Positions 34,234 to 43,048 of a stretch of DNA of 64,000 nucleotides are shown piece after piece; within the stretch, counting starts at the first letter, position 1, and each line of letters starts with the position of its first letter. The stretch is taken from positions 62,001-126,000 of the forward strand of contig NZ_ALAP01000103.1 in assembly GCF_000280905.1 (NCBI RefSeq), in the 5' to 3' direction. The position numbers and the translations under genes were made by a program. The DNA is from Streptomyces sp. AA1529 (GTDB taxonomy: Bacteria; Actinomycetota; Actinomycetes; Streptomycetales; Streptomycetaceae). Under the pieces are notes generated by a model. It did no database searches. It was not told where the DNA came from and saw nothing but the letters and a program-made list of their open reading frames with translations.

Positions 34234-35781
34234 GTGACGACGGACATACATGGATCTCGGTCCGGGAAACTGCCTCTGGTAATCGGCTCGCAGCTTCAAT
34301 TACACGATCTGGAACGGGCGCGCGAGCCCATGGAGATCACACTCGACGACGCAGTTCGTGACCGAATTCTGTCATGTCGCGAGTTCGTCCTCCGCTGCCT
34401 GCACAGTGGCCGGCCGGTGTATGGGGCATCAACTGGCTTCGGACCGCTTGTTCGCTTTCCGGGGCAGGACAGCACCGTGGATCAGTGCGAGAACGTGCTC
34501 AACCACCTCGTCGCCGGACAGGGCGCTGAGCTGGATTCACCGGTGGTGCGAGCGGCGATGCTGGTGCGGTTGCGCTCGCTCAGCCAAGGCCGTTCCGGGA
34601 TTTCCCTGGACGTTGTCAAAGGCTTGGTCAACGCTCTCTCGACGGACGTTGCTCCGGCAGTACCTCGCGTGGGATCGCTCGGAGCCAGCGGTGATCTGAT
34701 TCCGCTTGCTTATGTGGCCCGTGCGTTGCAAGGGCACGGCTATCTCTACACGGGGGGCGAGCGCGTCGGTGCTGCAGACGGCCTCGCGCGCATGAGCCTG
34801 GAGCCTCTGGAACTCGACGGTCGGGATGCACTGGCGCTGGTCAATGGCACATCCCTCACCGCGGCGGCCTGCGGCCTTGCTGTCACGTCGATGCGGCGGT
34901 CACTTCGGAACGCATTGATGCTGGTGGCGCTGCTTGTGGACGTCCTGGGGAGTTCCCCGGCGTTCGTCGACACTCGCTTGCTGGACGCCTTCGGTCACCG
35001 GGGCACCGATTTGGTCGGTGACCAGTTGCGTCGCCTGCTGAAAGGCCTGGTGCCCAGCGGGACCCGGGCGTTGCAGGAGCCTTACAGCATTCGCTGCGCT
35101 CCCCAGCTCATCGGTGCTGCAGCCAGTGGCCTGGAGCACTGCGCGGCCGTCACACAGCAAGACATCAACAGCATCAGTGACAACCCGTTGTTCTTCGCTG
35201 AGCAGGACATGGTGGCCCACGGCGGCAACTTCTTCGGCCAACCAGCTGCATTCAGCGCCGATTTCCTCACCTTGACAGCCGTTCAGCTCGGGAACCTCGC
35301 AGAGCGGCAGCTGGATCTGCTGGTGGACCCCCAGCGCAACGGCAACTTGCCGCCCATGCTGGCGCACCGACCAGGCCGCCAGCATGGGCTGCAGGGCGTG
35401 CAGCTGGCTGCCACGGCGATGGTTGCCACGATGCGCCGCACCGCCACGCCGGCATCGGTCCAGAGCTTACCGACCAATCTCCACAACCAGGACGTGATCC
35501 CTTTCGGTACGCAGGCAGCGTTGAACGCACTGGAGACGGTGGGCATGCTGCGCCTGCTGCACGGCTCGGTGGCTGTCGCCCTGCGTCAAGCGGTCGATGT
35601 GGGCGGCCGTCGGCCGACTGCTGCAGCCTGCGCCGAGATTCTGACCCGGGTCTGTGAGGAGATTCCGCCGGTGACGTCCGACCGTCCCCTGGACGAGGAC
35701 GTGCGTCGTGCTGCTGCTCTCCTCGACGACATCGGCCACGAATACCTGCGCGAGGAGGAGTTCGTGTCATGCGAGATCTGA
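34234..35781 (+). CDS. Aromatic amino acid ammonia-lyase, tyrosine type, with TTA codon
   Basis: 515 residues of the HAL/PAL/TAL family. The MIO cofactor triad is Ala151-Ser152-Gly153 in GSLGASGDL, the Tyr63 lid is in YGASTGFG, and VNGTSLTAA and QDINSISDNP are intact. The selectivity pair is His91-Leu92 (in LNHLVAG), which in characterised enzymes marks tyrosine lyases (Phe-Leu for PAL, Ser-His for HAL). Expected products are 4-coumarate from tyrosine or caffeate from DOPA. An aminomutase is the alternative. GTG 34234 follows GAAGGGA; the frame is open 197 codons further, without support. Codon 412 is TTA (bldA). It overlaps the next gene by 13 bases. Confidence 0.88.
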   Translation: MTTDIHGSRSGKLPLVIGSQLQLHDLERAREPMEITLDDAVRDRILSCREFVLRCLHSGRPVYGASTGFGPLVRFPGQDSTVDQCENVLNHLVAGQGAELDSPVVRAAMLVRLRSLSQGRSGISLDVVKGLVNALSTDVAPAVPRVGSLGASGDLIPLAYVARALQGHGYLYTGGERVGAADGLARMSLEPLELDGRDALALVNGTSLTAAACGLAVTSMRRSLRNALMLVALLVDVLGSSPAFVDTRLLDAFGHRGTDLVGDQLRRLLKGLVPSGTRALQEPYSIRCAPQLIGAAASGLEHCAAVTQQDINSISDNPLFFAEQDMVAHGGNFFGQPAAFSADFLTLTAVQLGNLAERQLDLLVDPQRNGNLPPMLAHRPGRQHGLQGVQLAATAMVATMRRTATPASVQSLPTNLHNQDVIPFGTQAALNALETVGMLRLLHGSVAVALRQAVDVGGRRPTAAACAEILTRVCEEIPPVTSDRPLDEDVRRAAALLDDIGHEYLREEEFVSCEI

Positions 35782-37400
35782 CGCTCAAGGGGCCCATCGG
35801 TGCCCAGGCGGCCCATGGCCGCAGGCCCAGCGGCAGGGACTTGCTGGTTCTGCCCATGCCCGAGGAGGACTTTTCCGAGTGTCGTCCTTGTCCGGGTCCC
35901 ACCTGCGGCCGGGCCGCAGAGCGAATCGAGGGCGACCTTCAGACCGTCGCCGACGCATCGCGCGGATGCACTCCTCAAAGGTTCCCACCACCCGTGGCCC
36001 CCGATGATCGCATCCGCTACCGCTGGCTTGTCGGCCATCAACTGGCCTTCGTCGTGTGGCGCCTGTTGCGACAGACGCTGGAGGACGCCCTCTGCGTTCC
36101 GGACGCCGACATGCTTGACCGGGCAGCACGGCTGTATGACATCTACACTCTGTTGCTCCTGTACACCGGCAGTTGCTCGGCAGAACGCTACGCGGCGACT
36201 GTGCGGGCCGACATGGCCGCCTGGCACCCGGCGCTCAGCGGCGAATGGCACCGGGACCACATCAGGCTTCCCCAGCTGGTGCGCAAGATGCGGACCGGTC
36301 AGACCACTCAGCTCTCCGCACCTCTCACGAAGGCGGTCAAGCTCAACCATGCCGTTCACATGGGCGTGGCCGAGAAACTTGTCCCTGATGGGCAGTCGCT
36401 CCTGCAACGAGCCGGCAAGCAGGCGGGCGAGGATCCCACGGATCACGAACGCGACCTCATCGATGCCTATTTCCAAGTCCGACGTCGGCCTGTGTGCTGG
36501 GAAGGTTTCGTTGCCCAGGCTGTTCGGCGGCTTGCTCAAGTTCTCTGTGACATCGCTCATCACGGGTTGCACGACGGTACATCGCCCCCACATCTGCCCC
36601 CGCGTTTCCGGCAGGCAGGAGAAGCCCTCTCGGCTGCCGGAACCGACCGTCTGGAAGAACTGGCCCACTTTCTCATCAGGCCACACAGCCGTCCGATCCT
36701 TGGTCGTACTCCGTTGGGAGAGGCAATGAGTTCTACCGGCAACGGCAGCAAGACCGTGACCATAACCCCTCGGCTTCAGCGGTATCTGGTCGCTCACACG
36801 ACTCCCCCCACCGAGACCCAGCAAAGCCTCATCGACCGTACGGCCGCCCTGGGCACGGCTGCTGAGATGCGGATACCCCATGAGCAGGCCACGTTCCTCA
36901 CGCTGGTCGCTCGGCTGACGGAGGCCCGCGACATCCTGGAGGTGGGAACCTTCACGGGATACTCCACTCTCGCGCTGGCTCTGGGGACACGTTCCGGCGG
37001 TCGGGTCACCACCTGCGACATCTCCCGGGAATGGGCCGACGTGGCGCAGCGGGCCTGGGAGGAAGCCGGAGTCGCCGATCGTGTCGACCTGCGCCTGGGG
37101 CCTGCTTCGGACACCCTGCGAGCACTTCCCAACGGTCCGAGTTTCGATCTCGCCTTCATCGACGCCGACAAGCCCTCTTACCGGGACTACTGGGATGAGC
37201 TGGTCCCCCGGATGCGTCCCGGCGGTCTACTCATGGCAGACAACGTTCTCTACACCGGCGAGGCCGCCGATCCGCATGCCACCGGCAACGCGCAGGCGAT
37301 CCGCTCCTTCAACGCACACGTGCAAGCGGACACCCGCGTCGAGAACGTCATGCTTCCCATCGCCGACGGCCTGACGCTCGCCCGAAAATGCGAGGCCTGA
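35769..37400 (+). CDS. Putative tyrosine 3-hydroxylase fused to catechol O-methyltransferase
   Basis: 543 residues in one uninterrupted frame. Residues 320-543 are a complete SAM-dependent catechol/caffeoyl-CoA-type O-methyltransferase (SAM motif LEVGTFTGYSTL; metal-binding AFIDADKPSY; later MADNVLY). Residues 1-319 have no motif I can prove. The stretch around RWLVGHQLAFVVWRLL, LYDIYTLLLLYTGSCSAERY and MAAWHPALSGEWHRD resembles, from memory, haem-dependent L-tyrosine 3-hydroxylases (LmbB2/SfmD type). That would supply the catechol that the second domain methylates. ATG 36726 at the domain boundary has its own ribosome-binding site, so separate methyltransferase may also be made. Confidence 0.7.
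   Translation: MRDLTLKGPIGAQAAHGRRPSGRDLLVLPMPEEDFSECRPCPGPTCGRAAERIEGDLQTVADASRGCTPQRFPPPVAPDDRIRYRWLVGHQLAFVVWRLLRQTLEDALCVPDADMLDRAARLYDIYTLLLLYTGSCSAERYAATVRADMAAWHPALSGEWHRDHIRLPQLVRKMRTGQTTQLSAPLTKAVKLNHAVHMGVAEKLVPDGQSLLQRAGKQAGEDPTDHERDLIDAYFQVRRRPVCWEGFVAQAVRRLAQVLCDIAHHGLHDGTSPPHLPPRFRQAGEALSAAGTDRLEELAHFLIRPHSRPILGRTPLGEAMSSTGNGSKTVTITPRLQRYLVAHTTPPTETQQSLIDRTAALGTAAEMRIPHEQATFLTLVARLTEARDILEVGTFTGYSTLALALGTRSGGRVTTCDISREWADVAQRAWEEAGVADRVDLRLGPASDTLRALPNGPSFDLAFIDADKPSYRDYWDELVPRMRPGGLLMADNVLYTGEAADPHATGNAQAIRSFNAHVQADTRVENVMLPIADGLTLARKCEA
36716..36728 (+). promoter_or_regulatory. Internal ribosome-binding site and ATG at fusion joint
   Basis: GGGAGAGG (36716-36723) precedes an in-frame ATG (36726-36728) exactly where the O-methyltransferase domain begins. 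Starting here yields a 224-residue protein, the normal length of stand-alone enzymes of this family. It suggests that two genes merged by loss of a stop codon. Confidence 0.5.
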
Positions 37401-37427
37401 CGCCTCCTGACCTACCGGGGGACTACC

Positions 37428-38462
37428 GTGGACGACCAGCCGAACCAAGCCGCAGGGCCGCAGCGCATCATGGAACTCAGCTCGGGCCTCTGGGCCTCGA
37501 AGGCTCTGAGCACTGCACTGGAACTGGATATTTTCGGAGATCTTGCCGCCCACCCGGGCAGCACCACCACCGACCTGGCCCGTCGACTCGATCTCCCACC
37601 GCGACCCGCCCGGTCCCTGCTCATTGCGTGTGCCGCGCTCGGCCTGGTGGACCGCAATGGAGAGCGATGCTTCAACACCGCGCTCTCGGACCAGTATCTG
37701 GTACGCAGCCGACCCACGTACTTCGGCGGTTGGGTGGAAATGGTCGACAAGCACGACTACCAGGGCTGGATGGAACTGAAGACGGCTCTGATCGAGAACC
37801 GTCCCACCTGTTGGGATCCCGACCAGAACAGCTCACTCTTCGACAATGGCGATCCCGTGATGCTGGAATCGTTCTGGGAAGCCATGACAGCCGTCTCCAC
37901 CATTACCGCCCGCGAACTCGGCCCTTGGATCGATCTCACCCGTTCGCATGCTCTGCTCGACATCGGTGGAGGTGGCGCGGCATGGGACATCGAACTGTGC
38001 CGTATGAATCCGCATCTGCGCGCGACAGTGTTCGACTTGGCCCACGTGTGCCGATTGACCGAAGACAAGATCGCACGTGCCGGTTTCGGTGACCGCATCA
38101 ACACTGTCGTCGGTGATTTCTTCGCCGACTCGGAACTTCCTGGCGGATTCGACACCGTACTGCTCTCCTCGATTCTGCATGACTGGGGCGATGTTGACTG
38201 CTGCAGGCTTCTGCGCAAGTGTTTTTCCGCTCTCCCGCCAAACGGGAAAATTGTCATTTCGGAACTGCTGATCAACGATTCCGAGGACGGTCCCCTGGAC
38301 GCGGCGCTGATGGGTTTGGCCATGCAGGTGGAGACCTGGGGGCGCGGCTTCACGGCTTCCGAGCTCACCCGGTGGCTCATCGGCATCGGCTTCGCGGATG
38401 TCGAAGTCATCCGCATCAGCGCACCGGCGGCCAACGCAGGAGTGGTCGCACGCAAGCCATAG
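37428..38462 (+). CDS. COMT-type O-methyltransferase
   Basis: 344-residue dimeric O-methyltransferase. The N-terminal winged-helix/dimerisation domain spans about 1-160. The SAM-binding Rossmann domain follows with LLDIGGGGAAWDIEL, and the catalytic-base segment is SSILHDWGD, where the His deprotonates the acceptor hydroxyl. Plants and actinomycetes use this class on phenols and hydroxycinnamates. GTG 37428 has GGGGGA upstream. It lies between the catechol O-methyltransferase and the decarboxylase, so a second phenolic hydroxyl of the same product is the probable acceptor. Confidence 0.88.
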   Translation: MDDQPNQAAGPQRIMELSSGLWASKALSTALELDIFGDLAAHPGSTTTDLARRLDLPPRPARSLLIACAALGLVDRNGERCFNTALSDQYLVRSRPTYFGGWVEMVDKHDYQGWMELKTALIENRPTCWDPDQNSSLFDNGDPVMLESFWEAMTAVSTITARELGPWIDLTRSHALLDIGGGGAAWDIELCRMNPHLRATVFDLAHVCRLTEDKIARAGFGDRINTVVGDFFADSELPGGFDTVLLSSILHDWGDVDCCRLLRKCFSALPPNGKIVISELLINDSEDGPLDAALMGLAMQVETWGRGFTASELTRWLIGIGFADVEVIRISAPAANAGVVARKP

Positions 38463-38516
38463 ACCCGAAATCCGCTCTCCGGAGTGGGCCGAGGACAGGT
38501 ACCGATGGAGGAAATG

Positions 38517-39014
38517 ATGCCCTCTGCTGATGCGCAGCTCACCCATGCCGTCGACAGCATCGTTGGCCGGCGACTCGTGTACACCTACTCCAACGGATGG
38601 TGCTACGAGATGTACGTGAAGAACGAGACGACCATCGATTACCGGGTCCACAGCGGTATGGTCGGAGGCCGATGGGTCAAGGATCAGGAAGTCGATCTGG
38701 TGGCTCTCGCCGAAGGGATCTACAAGATTTCCTGGAATGAGCCCACCGGTACATCCGTCTGTGTCACCCTGGTACCTGAGCAGCGTGTCTCACACGGTGT
38801 CATCTTCTTCCCGCATTGGGTACGAGAGTACCCCCAGCGCACCGTTCTCTTCCAGAACGACCATCTGGCTCGGATGTTCGCCTATCGCGACGAGGGGCCC
38901 ACCTACCCCATTCACGTCGTATCCGAGTTCGCCCGGATAACGACCATCGAGAATGTGGGAGCGAACAACGAGGCCGTTATCACTGGCCCCGTTGACGCCG
39001 CGAATCCGGCGTGA
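38517..39014 (+). CDS. padC: Phenolic acid decarboxylase
   Basis: 165 residues, the usual size for PadC-type cofactor-free decarboxylases, with strong similarity along the whole length to the Bacillus subtilis enzyme as I know it. Catalytic residues are in register: Tyr22 and Tyr24 (VYTYSNGW), Arg52 (GGRW) and Glu75 (SWNEPTG). It converts 4-coumaric, caffeic or ferulic acid to the 4-vinylphenol through a quinone methide, which needs a free para-hydroxyl. ATG 38517 is five bases after GGAGG; in-frame ATGs at 38514 and 38505 and a GTG at 38484 are alternatives. It is the last gene of the cassette operon. Confidence 0.93.
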   Translation: MPSADAQLTHAVDSIVGRRLVYTYSNGWCYEMYVKNETTIDYRVHSGMVGGRWVKDQEVDLVALAEGIYKISWNEPTGTSVCVTLVPEQRVSHGVIFFPHWVREYPQRTVLFQNDHLARMFAYRDEGPTYPIHVVSEFARITTIENVGANNEAVITGPVDAANPA

Positions 39015-39064
39015 TCAGCCGGTGAGCCTTTCCCAGCCCGCGGGCAGTGTCGACCAGTTGGGCT

Positions 39065-39432
39065 GACAGACGGGTGAAGCCCCTGGCAGATGGGTTTTCG
39101 ACCAAGAGAACCATCTTCACCAGAGGCTTCACGTGCTTGTCTACCCGTCCGGAGTCGACGCGTCCAGTTCCACCCTCCGTTTCCTCATGCAGCAGTTGCG
39201 GCGGCACCGCCGTGCGACCGGCTGCCGGTGGCGGCACCTGAGCGCCGGCCGCCGAACCCCGCCCACTCTCGCTCATCCATGGATGGGCCACACGTATGCA
39301 CAGCTCGCGGCCGGGTTCGGCGTCGGCCCCACGAGGGCCTACCGCTATGTCACCGAGGCGGTCGAGTGCCTGCCCGCTCTCGTCCCCGTCTCGGCTTCAC
39401 CCGAGCTGCCCGGTACGGTCCACGACATCTGA
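39065..39432 (+). mobile_element. IS5-like transposase remnant
   Basis: The frame 39133-39432 encodes about 99 residues matching the N-terminus of actinomycete DDE transposases, with the HTH segment YAQLAAGFGVG followed by AYRYVTEAVE; the catalytic DDE part is missing. Just upstream, GTGAAGCCCCTGG (39074-39086) and CCAGAGGCTTCAC (39120-39132) form a 13-bp inverted repeat with one mismatch, as in the leader of such elements. The same hairpin could terminate the padC transcript. It lies at the right end of the cassette, inside the right 127-bp repeat. Confidence 0.7.
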
Positions 39433-39520
39433 GCCGCACGCTCCCACGGGGCGGGTCCAGCAACTCCACGATTCCGGATGCGGTCGGCTCCGCCTGCGGG
39501 CCGCAGGCCGACCGGATCGA

Positions 39521-39647
39521 GGGGACCTCGGCGAGCGCGGCGCATGACGACGGTCCGCTCGGGAGCGTCGCCGATGCACCGGTCCGCTCGTGCGGAGTGC
39601 CGGGGGTCAGATCCGCGTCATGGTCGAGGTGTATCCGCCTCCGCCGG
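39521..39647. repeat. 127-bp direct repeat, right copy
   Basis: Right partner of 33484-33610 (one mismatch). Its last 41 bases are the 3' end of the intact gene 39607-40032, so insertion next to this repeat keeps that gene whole while a tail copy is left at the far side. This resembles an integration-site duplication, though it is longer than a usual att core. Confidence 0.9.
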
Positions 39648-40032
39648 GGTAGACCCAGTCGCCGGTCGCGGTGGTGCCGTCGGCGCTGAACGTTCCTTCG
39701 AAGTAGGCCGGGCTGCCCTTCGCGCCGGCCCAGATGGTGAGCTTGTCGCCGACCAGTTCGTAGACGTAGTCGAACGTGTTGCCGGTCGAGTCGTAGTACC
39801 GCGACACGACGTCCGCACCGGTCGGCTCACCGAACGGGCGCAGGTTCCCGATCAGCTCCATGCCGGTGACCGGCTCGCCGAACTGTGTGAGCTCCACGTG
39901 CTGGATCAGGAAGTACCGGCCGGGCATCCACTCGTACCGCACGGTTCCCTCTGCTCCGCCGGTGACCGCCCAGGTGCCGACCAGGCGGTCCAGGGCCCGC
40001 AGCTCGGCGCTCGGCGGAATGGTCTCAGACAT
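39607..40032 (-). CDS. DUF1579-like lipocalin-type protein
   Basis: 141 residues, rich in beta strands, with a family-like start LDRLVGTWAVTGGAEG and an end GGGGYTSTMTRI. It resembles small lipocalin-fold proteins of unknown role (DUF1579/SRPBCC neighbours) that often occur beside YCII and ECF genes in Streptomyces. Its final 13 codons are duplicated at 33570-33610. The ATG is preceded by GAGGACGAG. It diverges from the membrane gene at 40182 across 149 bases. Confidence 0.7.
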   Translation of the reverse strand: MSETIPPSAELRALDRLVGTWAVTGGAEGTVRYEWMPGRYFLIQHVELTQFGEPVTGMELIGNLRPFGEPTGADVVSRYYDSTGNTFDYVYELVGDKLTIWAGAKGSPAYFEGTFSADGTTATGDWVYPGGGGYTSTMTRI

Positions 40033-40181
40033 CTCGTCCTCCTCGATGGGGTCTTGCGGTCACCTCGGAGCCGCCCCTCCGTCCTCGACGCCGAGCGCCG
40101 GTGAGGTAGGTCACACGAGTGCCGTGTCGAGATCCCGCCCCCGGCGACGAGGTGTCCGCGAGACCCGTCAAGGAGGAAGCC

Positions 40182-40823
40182 ATGACCGCCCCCGTCGCCC
40201 CCGCTGTCACCACCGCCCGCAACCCGGACCGTCTGCTGGTCGCCGGAGCCCTCGCCGGGCCGGTCTTCGCCGCGTCCGCCGTCATCCAGATGCTCACCCG
40301 TACCGGCTTCGACATCACCCGGCACCCCATCAGCCAGCTCGCCACCGGCGGTCTCGGCTGGATCCAGATCGCCACGTTCGTGCTCGCGGGCCTCGGTGGC
40401 CTCGCTCTGGCCGTCGGCATCCGACGTACGCTCCACGACGGAGTCGGGCGGCGGGCGGTGCCGGTCTGCGTCGGGATCTTCGGTGCCGGGCTGATCGCCG
40501 CGGGGGCCTTCACCATGGACCCGGAGAACGGCTTCCCGCCGGGCACCCCGGACCGGCCGGTCGCCGAGATGTCCTGGCACAGCATCGCGCACTCGGCCTC
40601 GGCCGCCGTCGCCTTCACCGCGCTCGCCGTCGCCGCCGCCGTGCTGGCGGTGCGGTGCGCGCGCCGCCGTGCGGCACTTCCGGCCGTGCTGAACGCCGTC
40701 GCCGCACTCATTCTGTTCCTGCCCATGTCACAGGAGCACATGAGCGTCCAGATCGCCGTGAACGGCCTGGTCGCCTTCACCTGGACGACCGTCGTCGCCA
40801 CATCACTGCGGCGCACCCCGTGA
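40182..40823 (+). CDS. DUF998-family membrane protein
   Basis: 213 residues with six predicted hydrophobic helices and the DUF998 hallmarks: an N-terminal FDITRHPISQLATGGLGW segment and a central TMDPENGFPPGTP loop followed by MSWHSIAH. Its function is not established in the family. A strong AAGGAGGAAGCC precedes the ATG. It starts a small rightward run with the YCII and ECF genes. Confidence 0.85.
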   Translation: MTAPVAPAVTTARNPDRLLVAGALAGPVFAASAVIQMLTRTGFDITRHPISQLATGGLGWIQIATFVLAGLGGLALAVGIRRTLHDGVGRRAVPVCVGIFGAGLIAAGAFTMDPENGFPPGTPDRPVAEMSWHSIAHSASAAVAFTALAVAAAVLAVRCARRRAALPAVLNAVAALILFLPMSQEHMSVQIAVNGLVAFTWTTVVATSLRRTP

Positions 40824-40864
40824 GCCGTTCTACCATCACTGGACGAGAGCGAAAGGCAACCGCG

Positions 40865-41236
40865 ATGAAGTACCTGCTGCTCGGCTATACGTCGGCCGCC
40901 GCCTGGGATGCCGCGACCGCGGAGGAACCGTCCCCGGAGGCCCTGGCGGCGTTCGCCGTCTACCGGAGATTCGAGCGGGAGCTGCTCGACACCGGTGAAC
41001 TCCTCAGCACCGAGGGCCTGGGCCACCCGGCGGTCAGCACCACGGTCCACCGGACACCGGACGGCACGACGGCGACCGACGGGCCGTTCGCCGAGCTGAA
41101 GGAAGTTCTGGCCAGCTTCGCCGTGATCGACGTGGTCGACCGGGAGCGGGCAGTGGAGATCGCCTCGCGGATCGTGGAGGTACTGGGCGAGCCGATCGAG
41201 ATCCGGCCGGTCATGGGCGAGGACTTCACGGCATGA
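40865..41236 (+). CDS. YCII/DGPF-domain protein
   Basis: 123-residue dimeric alpha/beta-barrel protein. The DGPFAELKEVLASFAVID segment is the DGPF signature. Such proteins are the conserved genetic partner of ECF42-type sigma factors and are thought to be enzymes or stress-linked modifiers. It lies 49 bases before the sigma gene. Confidence 0.88.
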   Translation: MKYLLLGYTSAAAWDAATAEEPSPEALAAFAVYRRFERELLDTGELLSTEGLGHPAVSTTVHRTPDGTTATDGPFAELKEVLASFAVIDVVDRERAVEIASRIVEVLGEPIEIRPVMGEDFTA

Positions 41237-41285
41237 CCGGAGGGTCCCCGCCTCGCCCGGTGCGTCAGCGCGCCGGGCCGGGCCG

Positions 41286-42557
41286 ATGGGCGGCGGCCCG
41301 GTGAACGGTGGGCCGAACGCGGCCACCGACGTCGAGAGCCTGCTGCGTGCCGAAGCACCCCAGGTCCTCGGTGCACTGGTGCGGCGCTTCGGCCGCTTCG
41401 ACACGGCCGAGGACGCGGTACAGGAAGCGCTGCTGGCGGCGATCCGGACATGGCCGACCCACGGCGTACCGGAGGATCCGCGCAGCTGGCTCATCCGGAT
41501 CGGCTACCGGCGGATGGTCGACCTGCTCCGCTCCGAGCGGGCCCGGCACCGCCGCGAGCGGGAGGCGGGCAGGGCCGAACTGGCCATGGGGGAAACCGGT
41601 CGCCGGGAGGGTCCCCCGCAGGAGACCGACGACAGCCTCACCCTGCTGCTCCTGTGCTGCCACCCTGCGCTGAGCCACACCTCGCAGGTGGCACTCACCC
41701 TGCGCGCGGTCGGCGGCCTGACGACCGTCGAGATCGCGCACGCCCATGGAACCTCCGAGGCCACCATGGGGACGCGGATCAGTCGCGCCAAACAGCAGCT
41801 CACCCGGGCCGGAGCGCGCTTCACCGCACCCACCGCCGCCGACCTGCCCACCCGTATGAAAGCTGTCATGCGGGTGCTGTACCTGATCTTCAACGAGGGG
41901 TACGCGGCCTCCGCCGGCGACGAACTCGCGCGCCTCGACCTGACCGCCGAGGCGATCCGGCTGACCCGGAAGCTGGCGGCCACCGTGCCGCACGACGCGG
42001 AGGTGACCGGGCTGCTGGCGCTGATGCTGCTCACCGAGTCGCGGCGCGCCGCCCGTACCGGCGAGGACGGCCGGCTGCTGCCGCTGGACGCACAGGACCG
42101 GACCCGATGGAACCGCTCTCTGATCCAGGAGGGCACCGAGCTGATCGACGGAGTCTGGAGCCGTGGCGAGACGGGGCCGTACCAGCTCCAGGCGGCGATC
42201 GCCGCCCTGCACGCCGCCGCGGCTCCGCAGCGCACGGACTGGCCGCAGATCGCCATGCTGTATCTGTGGCTCGAACGCCTCACCCCGACCGCGCCGGTGC
42301 GGCTGAGCCGGGTGGTCGCGGTGGCCCGGGCCTTCGGCGCGGCCCGCGGGCTGGCGCTGCTCGACGATCTCAACCGGCGCCACGGGCTGGACCGGGCTCC
42401 GCTCACCCGGCAACGGGAACGCGCGGTGCGCGCACACCTGGTGCAGATGACAGGTGACTCGGCCGCTGCCGCGCTCCTGTACCGCGAGGCGGCAGCCCTG
42501 ACCGACAACCAGGTCGAGCGCCGCTACCTGCTCGACGAGGCCGACCAGCTGATCTGA
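41286..42557 (+). CDS. ECF sigma factor (SigJ/ECF42-like)
   Basis: 423 residues: sigma-2 (about 20-90, RRFGRFDTAEDAVQEALLAA), sigma-4 (about 125-180) and a long C-terminal helical extension of about 230 residues (NEGYAAS and the later YLWLERL region). The extension is characteristic of ECF42 members, which lack an anti-sigma factor and are regulated through that domain. It pairs with the YCII gene immediately upstream. The start is uncertain: ATG 41286 or GTG 41301. Confidence 0.88.
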   Translation: MGGGPVNGGPNAATDVESLLRAEAPQVLGALVRRFGRFDTAEDAVQEALLAAIRTWPTHGVPEDPRSWLIRIGYRRMVDLLRSERARHRREREAGRAELAMGETGRREGPPQETDDSLTLLLLCCHPALSHTSQVALTLRAVGGLTTVEIAHAHGTSEATMGTRISRAKQQLTRAGARFTAPTAADLPTRMKAVMRVLYLIFNEGYAASAGDELARLDLTAEAIRLTRKLAATVPHDAEVTGLLALMLLTESRRAARTGEDGRLLPLDAQDRTRWNRSLIQEGTELIDGVWSRGETGPYQLQAAIAALHAAAAPQRTDWPQIAMLYLWLERLTPTAPVRLSRVVAVARAFGAARGLALLDDLNRRHGLDRAPLTRQRERAVRAHLVQMTGDSAAAALLYREAAALTDNQVERRYLLDEADQLI

Positions 42558-43048
42558 CCGGTCCGACCCGCCGAGTCTCCCGCCGCCGTCGGCACCGGTT
42601 CGGCGCTGCCGGGCACGGCGCGCGGTCCCCGAAGCCGGAGCGGCGCCGTGACACGAGCCCCCGGATGGCCGGTGGCGCCTTCCCGTGACATGGCGACCGC
42701 CCGGAAGCCGGGTCAAGAGTGCCGAGACGGTCGCGAGCGGGTTCCGGCCGGATGCGGGGGCTGCTGGGGCCGTCCTGCGCGCCGTCGGGTGGCCGGATTC
42801 TGACCCCGTCGGCTCCCTCCGGGGCGAGGGGGAGCCACGGTGCCGCCGTCACGCTGTGCACAGGAGTCCTTCACCGGACCTTCGCAGAATGGCCGGACCG
42901 GCCGGGTGGGTGCAGGCGGTGCGTTGTCCGCCCCGTGCCGCGGTGTGACGATGAGCGCGCTCGGCGACCGGCGACTGCGACACCCCGTCACAGTGCACCG
43001 AGCTGCCGGTCGTGCTCCCCGGGCGACATCAGGAGGAGTCGGATTTCG
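42558..43048. other. Intergenic gap
   Basis: 491 bases without a supportable gene, RNA or clear terminator. The only clear signal is AGGAGGAG at 43031-43038, the ribosome-binding site of the next gene. Confidence 0.5.
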
